Shown here one piece after another: positions 36,901 through 45,123 of a stretch of DNA of 64,000 bases. Source of the stretch: an uncultured Oscillospiraceae bacterium (lineage in GTDB: Bacteria; Bacillota; Clostridia; Oscillospirales; Acutalibacteraceae); contig UQLQ01000004.1 of the NCBI GenBank assembly GCA_900541905.1, positions 62,001 through 126,000 of the forward strand, in the 5' to 3' direction. The translations under genes were made by a program, and so were the position numbers. The notes under the pieces are model-generated. The model worked only from the letters and a program-made list of their open reading frames with translations. It did no database searches and had not been told where the DNA came from. The number at the start of each line of letters is the position of its first letter. The first letter of the stretch is position 1.

Positions 36901-39900
36901 CACTGAGTGATACTTTGGAAAAATTATTGCCGGGTGCAATACCTTCCGAATTTACAGACTTTATGACCAATATGAGCATAGATTCCATATTGCATTCCGT
37001 ACAGTACCTAAAAGTAAACGATACGACTGCTTCTGTGGGAGTTGTGTTGGGAGAACAAACATTATCACTGGAAATCAGTCGTAATGACGAATTTATTACT
37101 TCCGGCCGACTGACAGGGCTTAATGTAGGCGGCAGTCAATTGGATGTTTCCATGCATGCCTTGTATATGACGCCTGAACAACTTCCGATTACTGTAAATG
37201 CAAGTGAATATACTACAACGGGCGAAGCGGTTCCTACCATTCGTGCTATTATGAATACAGTGAACGCTTCCAGTTACCAATTTGACGCACAAATTGCGCT
37301 AAGCGGTGAACAAAACCTGACCCAAACCGCAAAGGTAAAATTAAGCCGTTCTGACAATGGCATGAATGGTGAAGTGGAGACTATGATTGCCGGTCAGTTG
37401 TTAGATGTAAAACTAATTGATGGAATTACCTATGTGGAATACGGTAATATCAAAGTCAAATTCAATCTTGCCGACATGGAAACCATTATCAGCGGTATCC
37501 AGGAGATATTGCCGCAGGATGCTCAAAACTTTGATATTTCTGCCTTGCTTCCTCAATCTTATATTGATGCCTATGAACAATTGGGTATCAACGATATGGT
37601 AACTGCATTCCAATCTAACAACATTACCTTAGAGAGTTTACAGCCAATCTTTGCTCTGGTGGGTCAAATCGAAACATTTGACTTAGATGCAAACGGTGCC
37701 GCAGTGACATTAAACTTTGGTGGGGATACCATTTCCATGGCGGCAAACCGTTCTTATGATTATATTTCAGAGATTCATGTAGGCGGCGTAACCGTACAGA
37801 ACAGTGCATTGACATTAGATTTAACCAATGGGGTAGGCGGAAAACGCTCTTTGCCAATCCGTTTAGGAAATGGTGATTATGCAGACGCTTCTGATTTGAT
37901 TGGATTTGTAAAGCCAATTCAAAATCTGTTGCAGGCAAACAGTTTCGACTTTGATGTAAATATCGGTCTAAAAGGCGATATCAACTTAAATCAAACAGCC
38001 AATGTCAAACTGGTACGTGACGGCTCCAATATCAAAGCCGAAGTTTCCGCTGACCTTTATGGCGAAACATTGAAGGTTACCTACATAGATGGTGTTACTT
38101 ATATTGCATACGGCAATTTGAAAGTAAAAGTGGATTCCAATGATTTCGAGGAAATTCAGCAAGCAATCAAAGAACTGATTCCGCAAGGAACAGAGAATAT
38201 TGATATTAGCAAACTGATTCCTCAGGCTTATTTGGACTACTTCCAAAGCGAATGGACCTTAACTAAAATCATGAGTTCCATTGAAGGTATCCATGTTAAT
38301 GGTAATACCGTTTCAGCTGATATAAAAATTGGCGATGATTTGATTACGGTATCTGCAATCAGAGACGGAGATTATCTCACCAATGCAACCGTAAACGGAC
38401 TGACTGTGCTGAATGATTCGTTAACACTGGAGGCAACTCTCAATCAAACCAGTACAGATATTTGGGATATTTCTGTAAATCCGGATAAGTATTTTGATAT
38501 CAAGCAACTGTTGTCTTTGTCAAATGCAATAAAAAATGCAGTGGATGCCACCAGCTATGAATTTGATGTGAATGCGGCTCTTTCCGGAGAGCAAACATTC
38601 AATGAAACAGCACATGTCCGTTTGATACGTACCAAACAAGGCGTGCAGGCAGAAATTTCTGCCGAACTGGAAGGCGCAACTTTATTGGTTCAGCAAAAAG
38701 ACAGCACTACCTATATGCAATACGGTGAGCTGAAAGTAAAGCTAAACAACGCAGATGCGCAAAGTGTAATGGAAACATTGAAAGACATTCTGCCTGAAGG
38801 TTCTTTGAACATTGATTTGTCTAAGTTTGTGCCGCAATCTTATATCGATTGGTATAACGGATTACAGATTGTTCAGTTTATTCAAGATGTACAGTCAGGC
38901 AACATCAATCAAACAACCATTGAACCTGTATTTAAAATGTTGCAGTCCATTGCATCTGTGACAGCAGACGACATTTCTGCTACCGTTTCAGTACAGGTAG
39001 GTGAAGATTTGATTCCGATTCATGTCGTTCATGACGGAACAAACTTTACCAATATCTCTTTACAGAATCTGTCTGTTCTGAACAGCAAACTAAATTTAGA
39101 GGCAACTGTAACAAATATTACAACGGAAACATTACCTCTTACACAGCTGAATAATGCTGAATTTGCAGATGTTAAACAAATTGCGGACTTTATGCCTGCG
39201 GTTATAAATACCATTGAGGCAAACCGTTACGTATTTACGGGTAAAGTACAAATTGGTGACCGGACTGTAGAGGCTAACGTCACTGTCATTAAGAATGTCA
39301 CTTCTGCAGACGCACAAGTGACTACTACGATTGGCGACGCTGAACTGACCGTACAGTATATTGGAAATACCACTTATGTACAATACGGTAATATCAAATT
39401 CATGCTGCACGATGCAGATTTACAAACTATCATAGATGAAGTAAAAGCTGTACTTCCTGCGGATACTCCTGCGTTTGATTTATCTGCAATCTTGCCTCAG
39501 GGTTATTTGGATGAAATCAATGCATTAGGATTGGAACAATTCATTTCCGATATGCAGGCAGGCAATATCAATAGAGAATCCATTGCTCCGATTTTGAAGC
39601 TGGCACAGAAAGTGCAAGTTCAGGCACAGGAAAATCAGTTGACTGTCTCTACCGAATTGGGTGAAGACAGAATTCAGTTGAGTGTAACAAGTCAAAACGG
39701 CTTACTGCATACAGCAGAACTAAGCGGTTTGACAGTGATGGGTCAGCAGACGGTAATTTCTGCCCAAATGAATCATGTAGATAGCGGAGTTCCTGATATT
39801 ACAAATGACGGAACCGGTTATGTGAATATTGCAGACGGTATTGGCTTTGTAAAACCAATTGCACAGTTGGCAACCGCCAATACCATGGAATTTACCGTAA

Positions 39901-42470
39901 ATGGCATTGCAAGCGGAAAGGTCAATGAGACACTTTCGGCCAATGTACGGATACAACGTACTGAAAACGGTGCGAATGCACAGGTAACTGCAAACCTTTA
40001 CGGTCATGATTTATCAGTCAAATTGATTGATAACATTACGTATATTGATTATGCAAATATGAAGCTGCAGTTAAATACAGCGGATATTAATGAAATTGCA
40101 GAAGAAATTCGTGGAGTGCTTCCGCAAGATAGTGATTTAGACTTGTCTCAATTCTTACCGCAGTCCTACATTGACTTGTTTGAAAACTTTGATGTAGTTA
40201 CATTGATACAAAAACTTGACAATATTACAGTGTCTAAAAACCAAATTGGTCTGGATTTAAGATTAAATGACAATGATGTAATTCATCTCACAGTCAATAA
40301 GGATGAAAATCAGACACTGAGTGCCAATGTAAGCGGCTTGTGGATTTATGACAGTGACGTCATTGCAGATATTGCAGTTGTCAATATCAATGAAGAATTT
40401 ACGATAGAAGCACAGGGTGATTATGCAGATGTAAAACAGCTTGCATATTTTGCTCGTCCCGTTATGAATGCAGTCAATGCAAACAGCTTTCGTTTTGATG
40501 CCAATATTGTGTTGGATGGTAAGATGAATATCAATCAAACTGCGCATGTACAGCTTGTTTTGAATAAAGACGAAAATGGCGCAGATGTTCATGCAACTGC
40601 TGAAATCGAGGGTCGTACTTTAAGCATCAAAGTATTGGGTAATATGACCTATATTCAGTATGGAGATATGAAGCTGAAACTGAACTCCAATGATATTGAT
40701 ACTATTATGACAAGACTGCGTGAAATTCTGCCGGAAGGCACTTTGGGAGAAGGTGCTGATTTATCCGCAATGCTTCCGGCGGCTTATCTGGAATTGATTG
40801 ATAGCTTTAAAAACGGAACTGTCAATATAGAACAACTCATTGGAAGCATTTCCAATATTTCCGCAACAGATACTACAGCAGGTGCTGATATACAAATTGG
40901 CGATGATACTGTTTCAGTCAAACTCACCAGAAATGGAGAACAATTGACAGGAGGCAGTGTACAGGGAGTAACGGTTTCTGACAATAAATTAAATGCAGTT
41001 ATCAGTAACTTATCAACGGAACCTGTTGTAATTGACCCTGTAACAGATGCGGAAAGCTATTTGGATGTTGCAGAGTTGGTTGACTATGTAGAAGCCGGTA
41101 TGAATTCTTACCAGCAGCTGAATAACCAGATATTCAATGTGAAAGCAGATTTGAATATCAACGGTCATGAAGTCAAAGCAACCATTGTAAATAATCAGAT
41201 GTACTTGTATTATCACGACACTACCCAATACAAAGTGGGCGGAGCTCCATATACAGGCATTAAAATGCAAATGGATTATAATGCGTTGTTAGACCTTGCA
41301 GCTACAGGTGTGGATTTATTAGAGATTGATTTGCCGGAAGATGTAAGACAGCATATTTTAGGCAATCGCGTACCATTGGATACCAGTGTATTGGACGCTT
41401 TACCGATTCCAACTTTGGATGAAATATTGGCTTCAAGTAATGTGAATGTAAATGTAAATATCCTTGCTTTGATTAAAAATATTCAAAAACAAGGGGACAC
41501 ATTGACTGTAACATTAAGCAGCAAAGAATTGTTTGGCGATGCTTCTATGCCGGATACGGTGATTACAGTAACAAAGGCAAATGATGGAAGCAAAAATGTG
41601 ATTTCTGCTGTTACAGTAGAAAATACAGGCAGCGGAGATACTTCTATTGCAGTTCCTTCTGATGCTGCAAACTATATGGATTTATCTTCTTTGACTACAT
41701 TTGCGGATAGTCTGATGAAAACAGCGGATTTAAAACAATATCGTATTACGGGTACTATCAATGCGAATATGAGCATTATTGGTATTCCGATTAATGCAAA
41801 CATTCCAATGGACTTCCGCTTGAAGTTGAACGCTGATAATACCGTACAATCTGCATACATTAATTTAGACGTACCTTACTTTATTGGTGTTTTACAGCAG
41901 GATATGACTGCGAAAGTATATTATGAAGATGGTGTTTTATACTTCGATAGAAATTGGGAAACCAGCACGGGTGCTTTGTGGTGGAAAGAGTACTATGACC
42001 ACCATGAATACATGAAGTGTACGATAGATGAATTTATGGCGAATCCGATGAAATACGTGTACTTCTGCACCAACTTCACCAGTATGGTAGAAAATGCAAT
42101 TAATGATGCCATTGCCAAGAGCGATCAAAAAGCTGTGCGTACAGGCAACATTATGTTTGAAGAAGCTTTAACAGGATTTCATTATAATGGTTCTAATCAA
42201 TGGAATGTAAACCTTGATGCGGCACATTTAATTAACAATTCTGACTTCTCAGATCAAATGTCCATCACAGTAGGAAAAGGCAGCAACGGAATTTTAAATA
42301 GCATTAGTTTATCTACCCGTGTGCTTGATATGATTAATCTACAGTTAAATAACGGACAGTTGGTAAATGCCGATAAATCCAATGTGGATATGAGTGTCAT
42401 TCCTACAGGCTTAAGCAGCAATCCAAACTATGTATTTGGCGAAGTAAAAGTAGTGGAAACGAAAAAATAA
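33984..42470 (+). CDS. Giant membrane-anchored tandem-repeat surface protein (2,828 aa), function unknown
   Basis: Residues 1-5 are basic and about 8-28 form one hydrophobic helix without a clear signal-peptidase or lipobox site, so the protein is probably an N-terminally anchored extracellular one. Residues about 60-330 form a beta-rich lead domain (FHSVQLTIEMDKDWKPIKIT). Then tandem units of about 184-223 residues follow, each with a stretch like LxGxxNxxQTAxVxLxR, alternating beta strands, a YGNLKVKLN core and an ILPQSYIDxF helix. Core motifs lie near residues 373, 557, 760, 961, 1152, 1375, 1579, 1800, 2022 and 2225; two further diverged units occupy about 2350-2828. There is no LPXTG or other C-terminal anchor. 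Each unit recalls a LolA/LppX-like beta fold, which is an inference. GAGAGG precedes the ATG. The frame is intact over 8.5 kb. It is monocistronic between a strong promoter and a terminator. Confidence 0.85.
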   Translation: MKIKKKHVLIASPIVVVLLLASFVFFYGMSRNYEEPEDTVAGVGLSDIMAKPDSGTPADYTPQENAAIALGVIRDIGKYNTEMTGDINANIGFMTYVQNMKDIKIVNGDEMYQESVSLSSMANVAQQKYIQDNNKIFLVRSADNISGQNVTWSDDITPISEETYTDTYGLLPNGISPYVVSKSTILSAKVVEESEDKYVYTYELDPETAPAYYRRQVKTLSGSQKNPLFHSVQLTIEMDKDWKPIKITMNENYDISIPVLGSANCTTEYTEVFKDFGEEQDIPDKDLYTTFIRDKYDPNNLASLDGSGETDMKSYLGKVFGADENGLFGLEADVTINGTSQKAYIEGNLQTDTYQVQLGDVFACLKGDRLYLNYGNLKYYITVDGLMEAMENVANAAGFQIPDMDSDFMSQFMENMTTTQKDGMQEMTMNADGMSLVVHLEDGTMKLIDTSLQVNMSGLQLSAYVKPSATGHAFPRIDATYENMMPLMEYINPVIYLVNADSWEFDTNFTLTGEPNITQNAYVKMVRTNSGINAQVDTDILGQHLTVRLVNGMAYVDYGNLKVSLNTTDMDEISKELQSILPAAAGDFSLTDILPQAYLDLFANPDIESLVRTMTPIQVQGNTVSLGFRIGNDTVRFSATKKGNILTDFVLDGISISNAKLNASVKLTAMNASRTTVNTNNSGYVKLEDILSYVEPLMNLANGKTIDLTATLMLRGDLNYNQDVHVLLTKNGNSFDASLSANVLGTQIDLKFINQVAYVDVGNLKLKLHTTDINEIMSEIQQIAPIGGDLPDLSELFPQEYIDLITNFNVADMLQSIQSLQVAHNKLTLVVGSGGLRLEAVRRGDELAAFGLYDLSMQNNKVNLYVKINSSGTQQGTLSVDEAAYTDLADLAKFALPIKNTMNSTSFVFDVDLNMQGQTSLAQNARLTVVRKGSATDLELTADVYGNPLSIKWIDNTAYIQYGAIKISADQYTLSDTLEKLLPGAIPSEFTDFMTNMSIDSILHSVQYLKVNDTTASVGVVLGEQTLSLEISRNDEFITSGRLTGLNVGGSQLDVSMHALYMTPEQLPITVNASEYTTTGEAVPTIRAIMNTVNASSYQFDAQIALSGEQNLTQTAKVKLSRSDNGMNGEVETMIAGQLLDVKLIDGITYVEYGNIKVKFNLADMETIISGIQEILPQDAQNFDISALLPQSYIDAYEQLGINDMVTAFQSNNITLESLQPIFALVGQIETFDLDANGAAVTLNFGGDTISMAANRSYDYISEIHVGGVTVQNSALTLDLTNGVGGKRSLPIRLGNGDYADASDLIGFVKPIQNLLQANSFDFDVNIGLKGDINLNQTANVKLVRDGSNIKAEVSADLYGETLKVTYIDGVTYIAYGNLKVKVDSNDFEEIQQAIKELIPQGTENIDISKLIPQAYLDYFQSEWTLTKIMSSIEGIHVNGNTVSADIKIGDDLITVSAIRDGDYLTNATVNGLTVLNDSLTLEATLNQTSTDIWDISVNPDKYFDIKQLLSLSNAIKNAVDATSYEFDVNAALSGEQTFNETAHVRLIRTKQGVQAEISAELEGATLLVQQKDSTTYMQYGELKVKLNNADAQSVMETLKDILPEGSLNIDLSKFVPQSYIDWYNGLQIVQFIQDVQSGNINQTTIEPVFKMLQSIASVTADDISATVSVQVGEDLIPIHVVHDGTNFTNISLQNLSVLNSKLNLEATVTNITTETLPLTQLNNAEFADVKQIADFMPAVINTIEANRYVFTGKVQIGDRTVEANVTVIKNVTSADAQVTTTIGDAELTVQYIGNTTYVQYGNIKFMLHDADLQTIIDEVKAVLPADTPAFDLSAILPQGYLDEINALGLEQFISDMQAGNINRESIAPILKLAQKVQVQAQENQLTVSTELGEDRIQLSVTSQNGLLHTAELSGLTVMGQQTVISAQMNHVDSGVPDITNDGTGYVNIADGIGFVKPIAQLATANTMEFTVNGIASGKVNETLSANVRIQRTENGANAQVTANLYGHDLSVKLIDNITYIDYANMKLQLNTADINEIAEEIRGVLPQDSDLDLSQFLPQSYIDLFENFDVVTLIQKLDNITVSKNQIGLDLRLNDNDVIHLTVNKDENQTLSANVSGLWIYDSDVIADIAVVNINEEFTIEAQGDYADVKQLAYFARPVMNAVNANSFRFDANIVLDGKMNINQTAHVQLVLNKDENGADVHATAEIEGRTLSIKVLGNMTYIQYGDMKLKLNSNDIDTIMTRLREILPEGTLGEGADLSAMLPAAYLELIDSFKNGTVNIEQLIGSISNISATDTTAGADIQIGDDTVSVKLTRNGEQLTGGSVQGVTVSDNKLNAVISNLSTEPVVIDPVTDAESYLDVAELVDYVEAGMNSYQQLNNQIFNVKADLNINGHEVKATIVNNQMYLYYHDTTQYKVGGAPYTGIKMQMDYNALLDLAATGVDLLEIDLPEDVRQHILGNRVPLDTSVLDALPIPTLDEILASSNVNVNVNILALIKNIQKQGDTLTVTLSSKELFGDASMPDTVITVTKANDGSKNVISAVTVENTGSGDTSIAVPSDAANYMDLSSLTTFADSLMKTADLKQYRITGTINANMSIIGIPINANIPMDFRLKLNADNTVQSAYINLDVPYFIGVLQQDMTAKVYYEDGVLYFDRNWETSTGALWWKEYYDHHEYMKCTIDEFMANPMKYVYFCTNFTSMVENAINDAIAKSDQKAVRTGNIMFEEALTGFHYNGSNQWNVNLDAAHLINNSDFSDQMSITVGKGSNGILNSISLSTRVLDMINLQLNNGQLVNADKSNVDMSVIPTGLSSNPNYVFGEVKVVETKK
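34940..42420 (+). repeat. Protein-level tandem repeats (about 10 clear plus 2 diverged units)
   Basis: The YGN-type core codons start at 35100, 35652, 36261, 36864, 37437, 38106, 38718, 39381, 40047 and 40656. Steps are 552, 609, 603, 573, 669, 612, 663, 666 and 609 bases. DNA identity between units is low, so these are old duplications, not recent copies. Units 4, 6 and 7 carry an extra block of about 18-20 residues (for example SGNINQTTIEPVFKMLQ) after the PQSYID helix, which explains the long steps. Confidence 0.85.
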
Positions 42471-42476
42471 TGAATG

Positions 42477-42508
42477 AAAAGTGGTGAGTGTTTGCTCATC
42501 ACTTTTTA
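42477..42508 (+). terminator. Rho-independent terminator after the giant gene
   Basis: AAAAGTGGTGAG (42477-42488) pairs with CTCATCACTTTT with one wobble, followed by a T-rich tract. The 42509-42685 stretch is AT-rich without a supported gene. Confidence 0.85.
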
Positions 42509-42685
42509 TTTTCCACTGTATTTTCTTTTCCAAACAATATGACGTGTTTTTCTAATTTATCCCATTTTTCTAACGAGATAAAAAAGGATTCAAGTCAATT
42601 TATCAGAAATCAGGCAGAATTTTGTTGTTTTTCCTGTTCAACATTACAGTATCTCAATCGCAGTGCATATTTCCGGCTGTTTTCC

Positions 42686-42714
42686 TTGATATTTTAAGCA
42701 ATTTCCATTACAAT
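42686..42714 (+). promoter_or_regulatory. Sigma-A promoter for nfnAB
   Basis: TTGATA (42686-42691), 17 bases, TACAAT (42709-42714), 46 bases before nfnA. Confidence 0.75.
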
Positions 42715-42760
42715 AAAAATAATGCCTTTTTGGGCATATGAGAATGAAGGGGAAATCAAC

Positions 42761-43609
42761 ATGTTTCAAATCGTTGAAAAACGTAGTTTAAATCCTTCAA
42801 TGACCTTGATGGTTGTTAAGGCTCCGTATATTGCAAAAAAAGCAAAGGCCGGTCAGTTTATTATTTTGCGTGTGAACGAAAAAGGGGAACGTATTCCGCT
42901 GACCATTGCCGATTATGACCGTGAAGTTGGAACGGTTACCATTATTTTTCAAATTGTAGGCAAAACTACTATGATGTTGAATCAATTAAACAAAGGCGAC
43001 GCTATTTTAGACTTTATCGGTCCACTGGGTAAAGCTTCCGAATTGGAAGGACACAAGCATGTGGCTGTAATTGGCGGCGGTGCCGGTTGTGCAATTGCAT
43101 ATCCCCAAGCGAAAGCACTGCATGCTATGGGCACCACTGTAGATATGATTGCCGGTTTTCGCAATACAGATTTAATCATTTTAGAAGATGAAATGAGAGC
43201 CGCATCAGAACATTTATATTTAATGACAGACGACGGTTCCAATGGACATAAAGGATTTGTAACAAATGCGCTCCAAGAAAATATTGATAACGGAATTCAA
43301 TACGATTTGGTAGTTGCAATCGGCCCTTTGCCTATGATGCGTGCAGTTTGCGATGTCACGAAAAAAGCAGGTATTAAGACAATTATCAGCATGAATTCCA
43401 TTATGATAGACGGCACAGGTATGTGCGGTTGCTGCCGTTTGACTGTTGACGGAAAAACAAAATTTGCTTGTGTTGACGGTCCTGATTTTGACGGTCACTT
43501 GGTAGACTTTGATGAAGCAATCAAACGAGGCGCTACTTACAGAAAACAAGAAAGAGAAGCGGCAGAAGAATATAAATGCCACTTATTTGAGGGTGTTGAC
43601 AATGCCTAA
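42761..43609 (+). CDS. nfnA: NfnA-type sulfide dehydrogenase/ferredoxin-NADP reductase, FAD/NAD subunit
   Basis: The 282-residue subunit of the electron-bifurcating NADH-dependent reduced ferredoxin:NADP+ oxidoreductase. N-terminal FAD-binding beta barrel (KAGQFIILRVNEKGERIPLTI), NAD-binding domain (VAVIGGGAGCAIAYPQAK) and a C-terminal 2Fe-2S cysteine set (MCGCCRLTV ... FACVDGPDFDGHLVDF). AAGGGGAA precedes the ATG at 42761. The last 8 bases overlap nfnB, its large partner, so both are made together. A sulfide dehydrogenase activity has also been reported for this family, so the reaction is inferred from the pair. Confidence 0.9.
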   Translation: MFQIVEKRSLNPSMTLMVVKAPYIAKKAKAGQFIILRVNEKGERIPLTIADYDREVGTVTIIFQIVGKTTMMLNQLNKGDAILDFIGPLGKASELEGHKHVAVIGGGAGCAIAYPQAKALHAMGTTVDMIAGFRNTDLIILEDEMRAASEHLYLMTDDGSNGHKGFVTNALQENIDNGIQYDLVVAIGPLPMMRAVCDVTKKAGIKTIISMNSIMIDGTGMCGCCRLTVDGKTKFACVDGPDFDGHLVDFDEAIKRGATYRKQEREAAEEYKCHLFEGVDNA

Positions 43610-44984
43610 TATGAAACCTGAAAAAACACCAATGCCTGCGCAAGATCCCATTGTTCGCAGCAAAAATTTTGAAGAAGTGGAGTATGGATATACCCACGAA
43701 ATGGCGCTGGAAGAAGCGCAAAGATGCTTGCAGTGTAAACATGCACCTTGTATGACAGGATGTCCGGTACAAGTTCAAATACCCAATTTTATTAAATGTA
43801 TTATTGACGGTGATATGGAGTTGGCTTATGATACCATTCGCCAAACCAGTTCTTTGCCTGCGGTATGCGGTCGTGTATGTCCTCAGGAACGTCAGTGTGA
43901 AAAAGTATGCGTACGAGGAATCAAGCATGAAGCAGTTGGTATTGGACGTCTGGAACGATATGTGGCCGACTGGAAAATGAAAAACGGTTCGCTTGAGATT
44001 AAAAAGGCAGAACCAAATGGACATAAAGTTGCAATTTTAGGTGCCGGTCCTGCCGGTTTGACCTGTGCGGGAGATTTGTGTGCAAAAGGATATGATGTGA
44101 CTGTTTTTGAAGCATTACACACTGCAGGTGGCGTTTTAATGTATGGTATTCCTGAATTCCGTTTGCCTAAAGAAATTGTACAGAAAGAGATTGACGGTTT
44201 AAGAAAAAGCGGTGTAAAAATAGAGACCAATATGATAATAGGGCGCGTGCTTTCTGTAGATGAATTATTTGAAATGGGCTTTGAAGCTGTATTTATCGGT
44301 ACAGGTGCAGGATTACCGCGTTTTATGAATATACCCGGAGAAGGACTAAGCGGTGTTTATTCTGCAAATGAGTTTTTAACACGTATTAATCTGATGAAGG
44401 CATATTTACATGATTATGATACGCCAATCAATCGTCCCAAAAGTGTAGCTGTTATTGGAGGCGGTAATGTTGCAATGGATGCAGCACGCAGTGCAAAGCG
44501 TTTGGGTGCAGAGAAAGTTTATATCGTTTATCGACGCAGTGAGGCTGAAATGCCGGCTCGTTTGGAAGAAGTGCACCATGCAAAAGAAGAAGGAATTATC
44601 TTTCAGCTGTTACATAATCCGGTCGCAATTCATGGTGATGAAGAGGGGCACGTAACTGCAATTGAATGTGTAAAAATGGAATTGGGAGAGCCGGACGAAT
44701 CAGGGCGCCGTTCTCCGATTGTCGTGGAAGGTTCCAATTTTAATTTGGATGTAGATACTGTAATTATGGCAATTGGAAATTCACCAAACCCTTTGATTTG
44801 TCAAACAACGGAGGGGTTGGAAGACCGCAGAGGTTGCATTGTAGTAGATGAGCATATGAAAACTACCAGAGATGGAATATATGCAGGCGGCGATACCGTT
44901 ACAGGTGCAGCAACCGTAATTTTGGCTATGGGAGCAGGTAAGGATGCTGCGGCAGCTATTGATGAATATATAAAATCAAAATAG
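43602..44984 (+). CDS. nfnB: NfnB / GltA-type glutamate synthase-like subunit
   Basis: A 460-residue flavoprotein with an N-terminal double [4Fe-4S] domain (CLQCKHAPCMTGCP and CGRVCPQERQCEKVC), followed by FAD-binding (VAILGAGPAGLTCAGDL) and NADP-binding (VAVIGGGNVAMDAARSAKRLG) Rossmann folds and YIVYRRSEAEMPAR. Often annotated gltA, but a glutamate synthase large subunit is not present beside it, so with nfnA upstream the transhydrogenase role (balancing NADH, NADPH and ferredoxin) is more likely. The ATG at 43602 lies within the end of nfnA. Confidence 0.92.
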   Translation: MPNMKPEKTPMPAQDPIVRSKNFEEVEYGYTHEMALEEAQRCLQCKHAPCMTGCPVQVQIPNFIKCIIDGDMELAYDTIRQTSSLPAVCGRVCPQERQCEKVCVRGIKHEAVGIGRLERYVADWKMKNGSLEIKKAEPNGHKVAILGAGPAGLTCAGDLCAKGYDVTVFEALHTAGGVLMYGIPEFRLPKEIVQKEIDGLRKSGVKIETNMIIGRVLSVDELFEMGFEAVFIGTGAGLPRFMNIPGEGLSGVYSANEFLTRINLMKAYLHDYDTPINRPKSVAVIGGGNVAMDAARSAKRLGAEKVYIVYRRSEAEMPARLEEVHHAKEEGIIFQLLHNPVAIHGDEEGHVTAIECVKMELGEPDESGRRSPIVVEGSNFNLDVDTVIMAIGNSPNPLICQTTEGLEDRRGCIVVDEHMKTTRDGIYAGGDTVTGAATVILAMGAGKDAAAAIDEYIKSK

Positions 44985-45066
44985 GAATTATTTGCTCTGA
45001 TACTGCTGGAAAAATAGCATAAAAATAGGAATTGGAATGGCTAACTAACTTTGTTTGTTAGCCATT

Positions 45067-45096
45067 CTGCATATGGTTCGATTTTTTAAATATAAT
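45067..45096 (+). promoter_or_regulatory. Possible promoter for the lipoprotein gene
   Basis: CTGCAT (45067-45072), 18 bases, TATAAT (45091-45096). Exact -10 but a weak -35, which overlaps the end of an inverted repeat at 45035-45067. Confidence 0.5.
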
Positions 45097-45123
45097 TTAG
45101 AGGTTATTGTGTGAGGAGAAAAA

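Noticed and set aside
34940..42420. Regular spacing of about 600-670 bases as a CRISPR or DNA satellite
   Set aside because: The regularity is at protein level within one frame; DNA units are poorly conserved and have no constant short repeat.
42488..42697. 69-codon open frame after the giant gene
   Set aside because: It starts inside the terminator hairpin and has no ribosome site or recognisable pattern.
43602..44984. Calling this gene a true glutamate synthase small subunit (gltD)
   Set aside because: No large glutamate synthase subunit is present and the overlapping upstream gene is the NfnA-type FAD/2Fe-2S subunit, so the transhydrogenase pair fits better.
45035..45067. GAATGGCTAAC/GTTAGCCATTC hairpin as a terminator after nfnB
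   Set aside because: The stem is good but no T run follows; the next T tract is 14 bases away. It may be an operator, but evidence is lacking.
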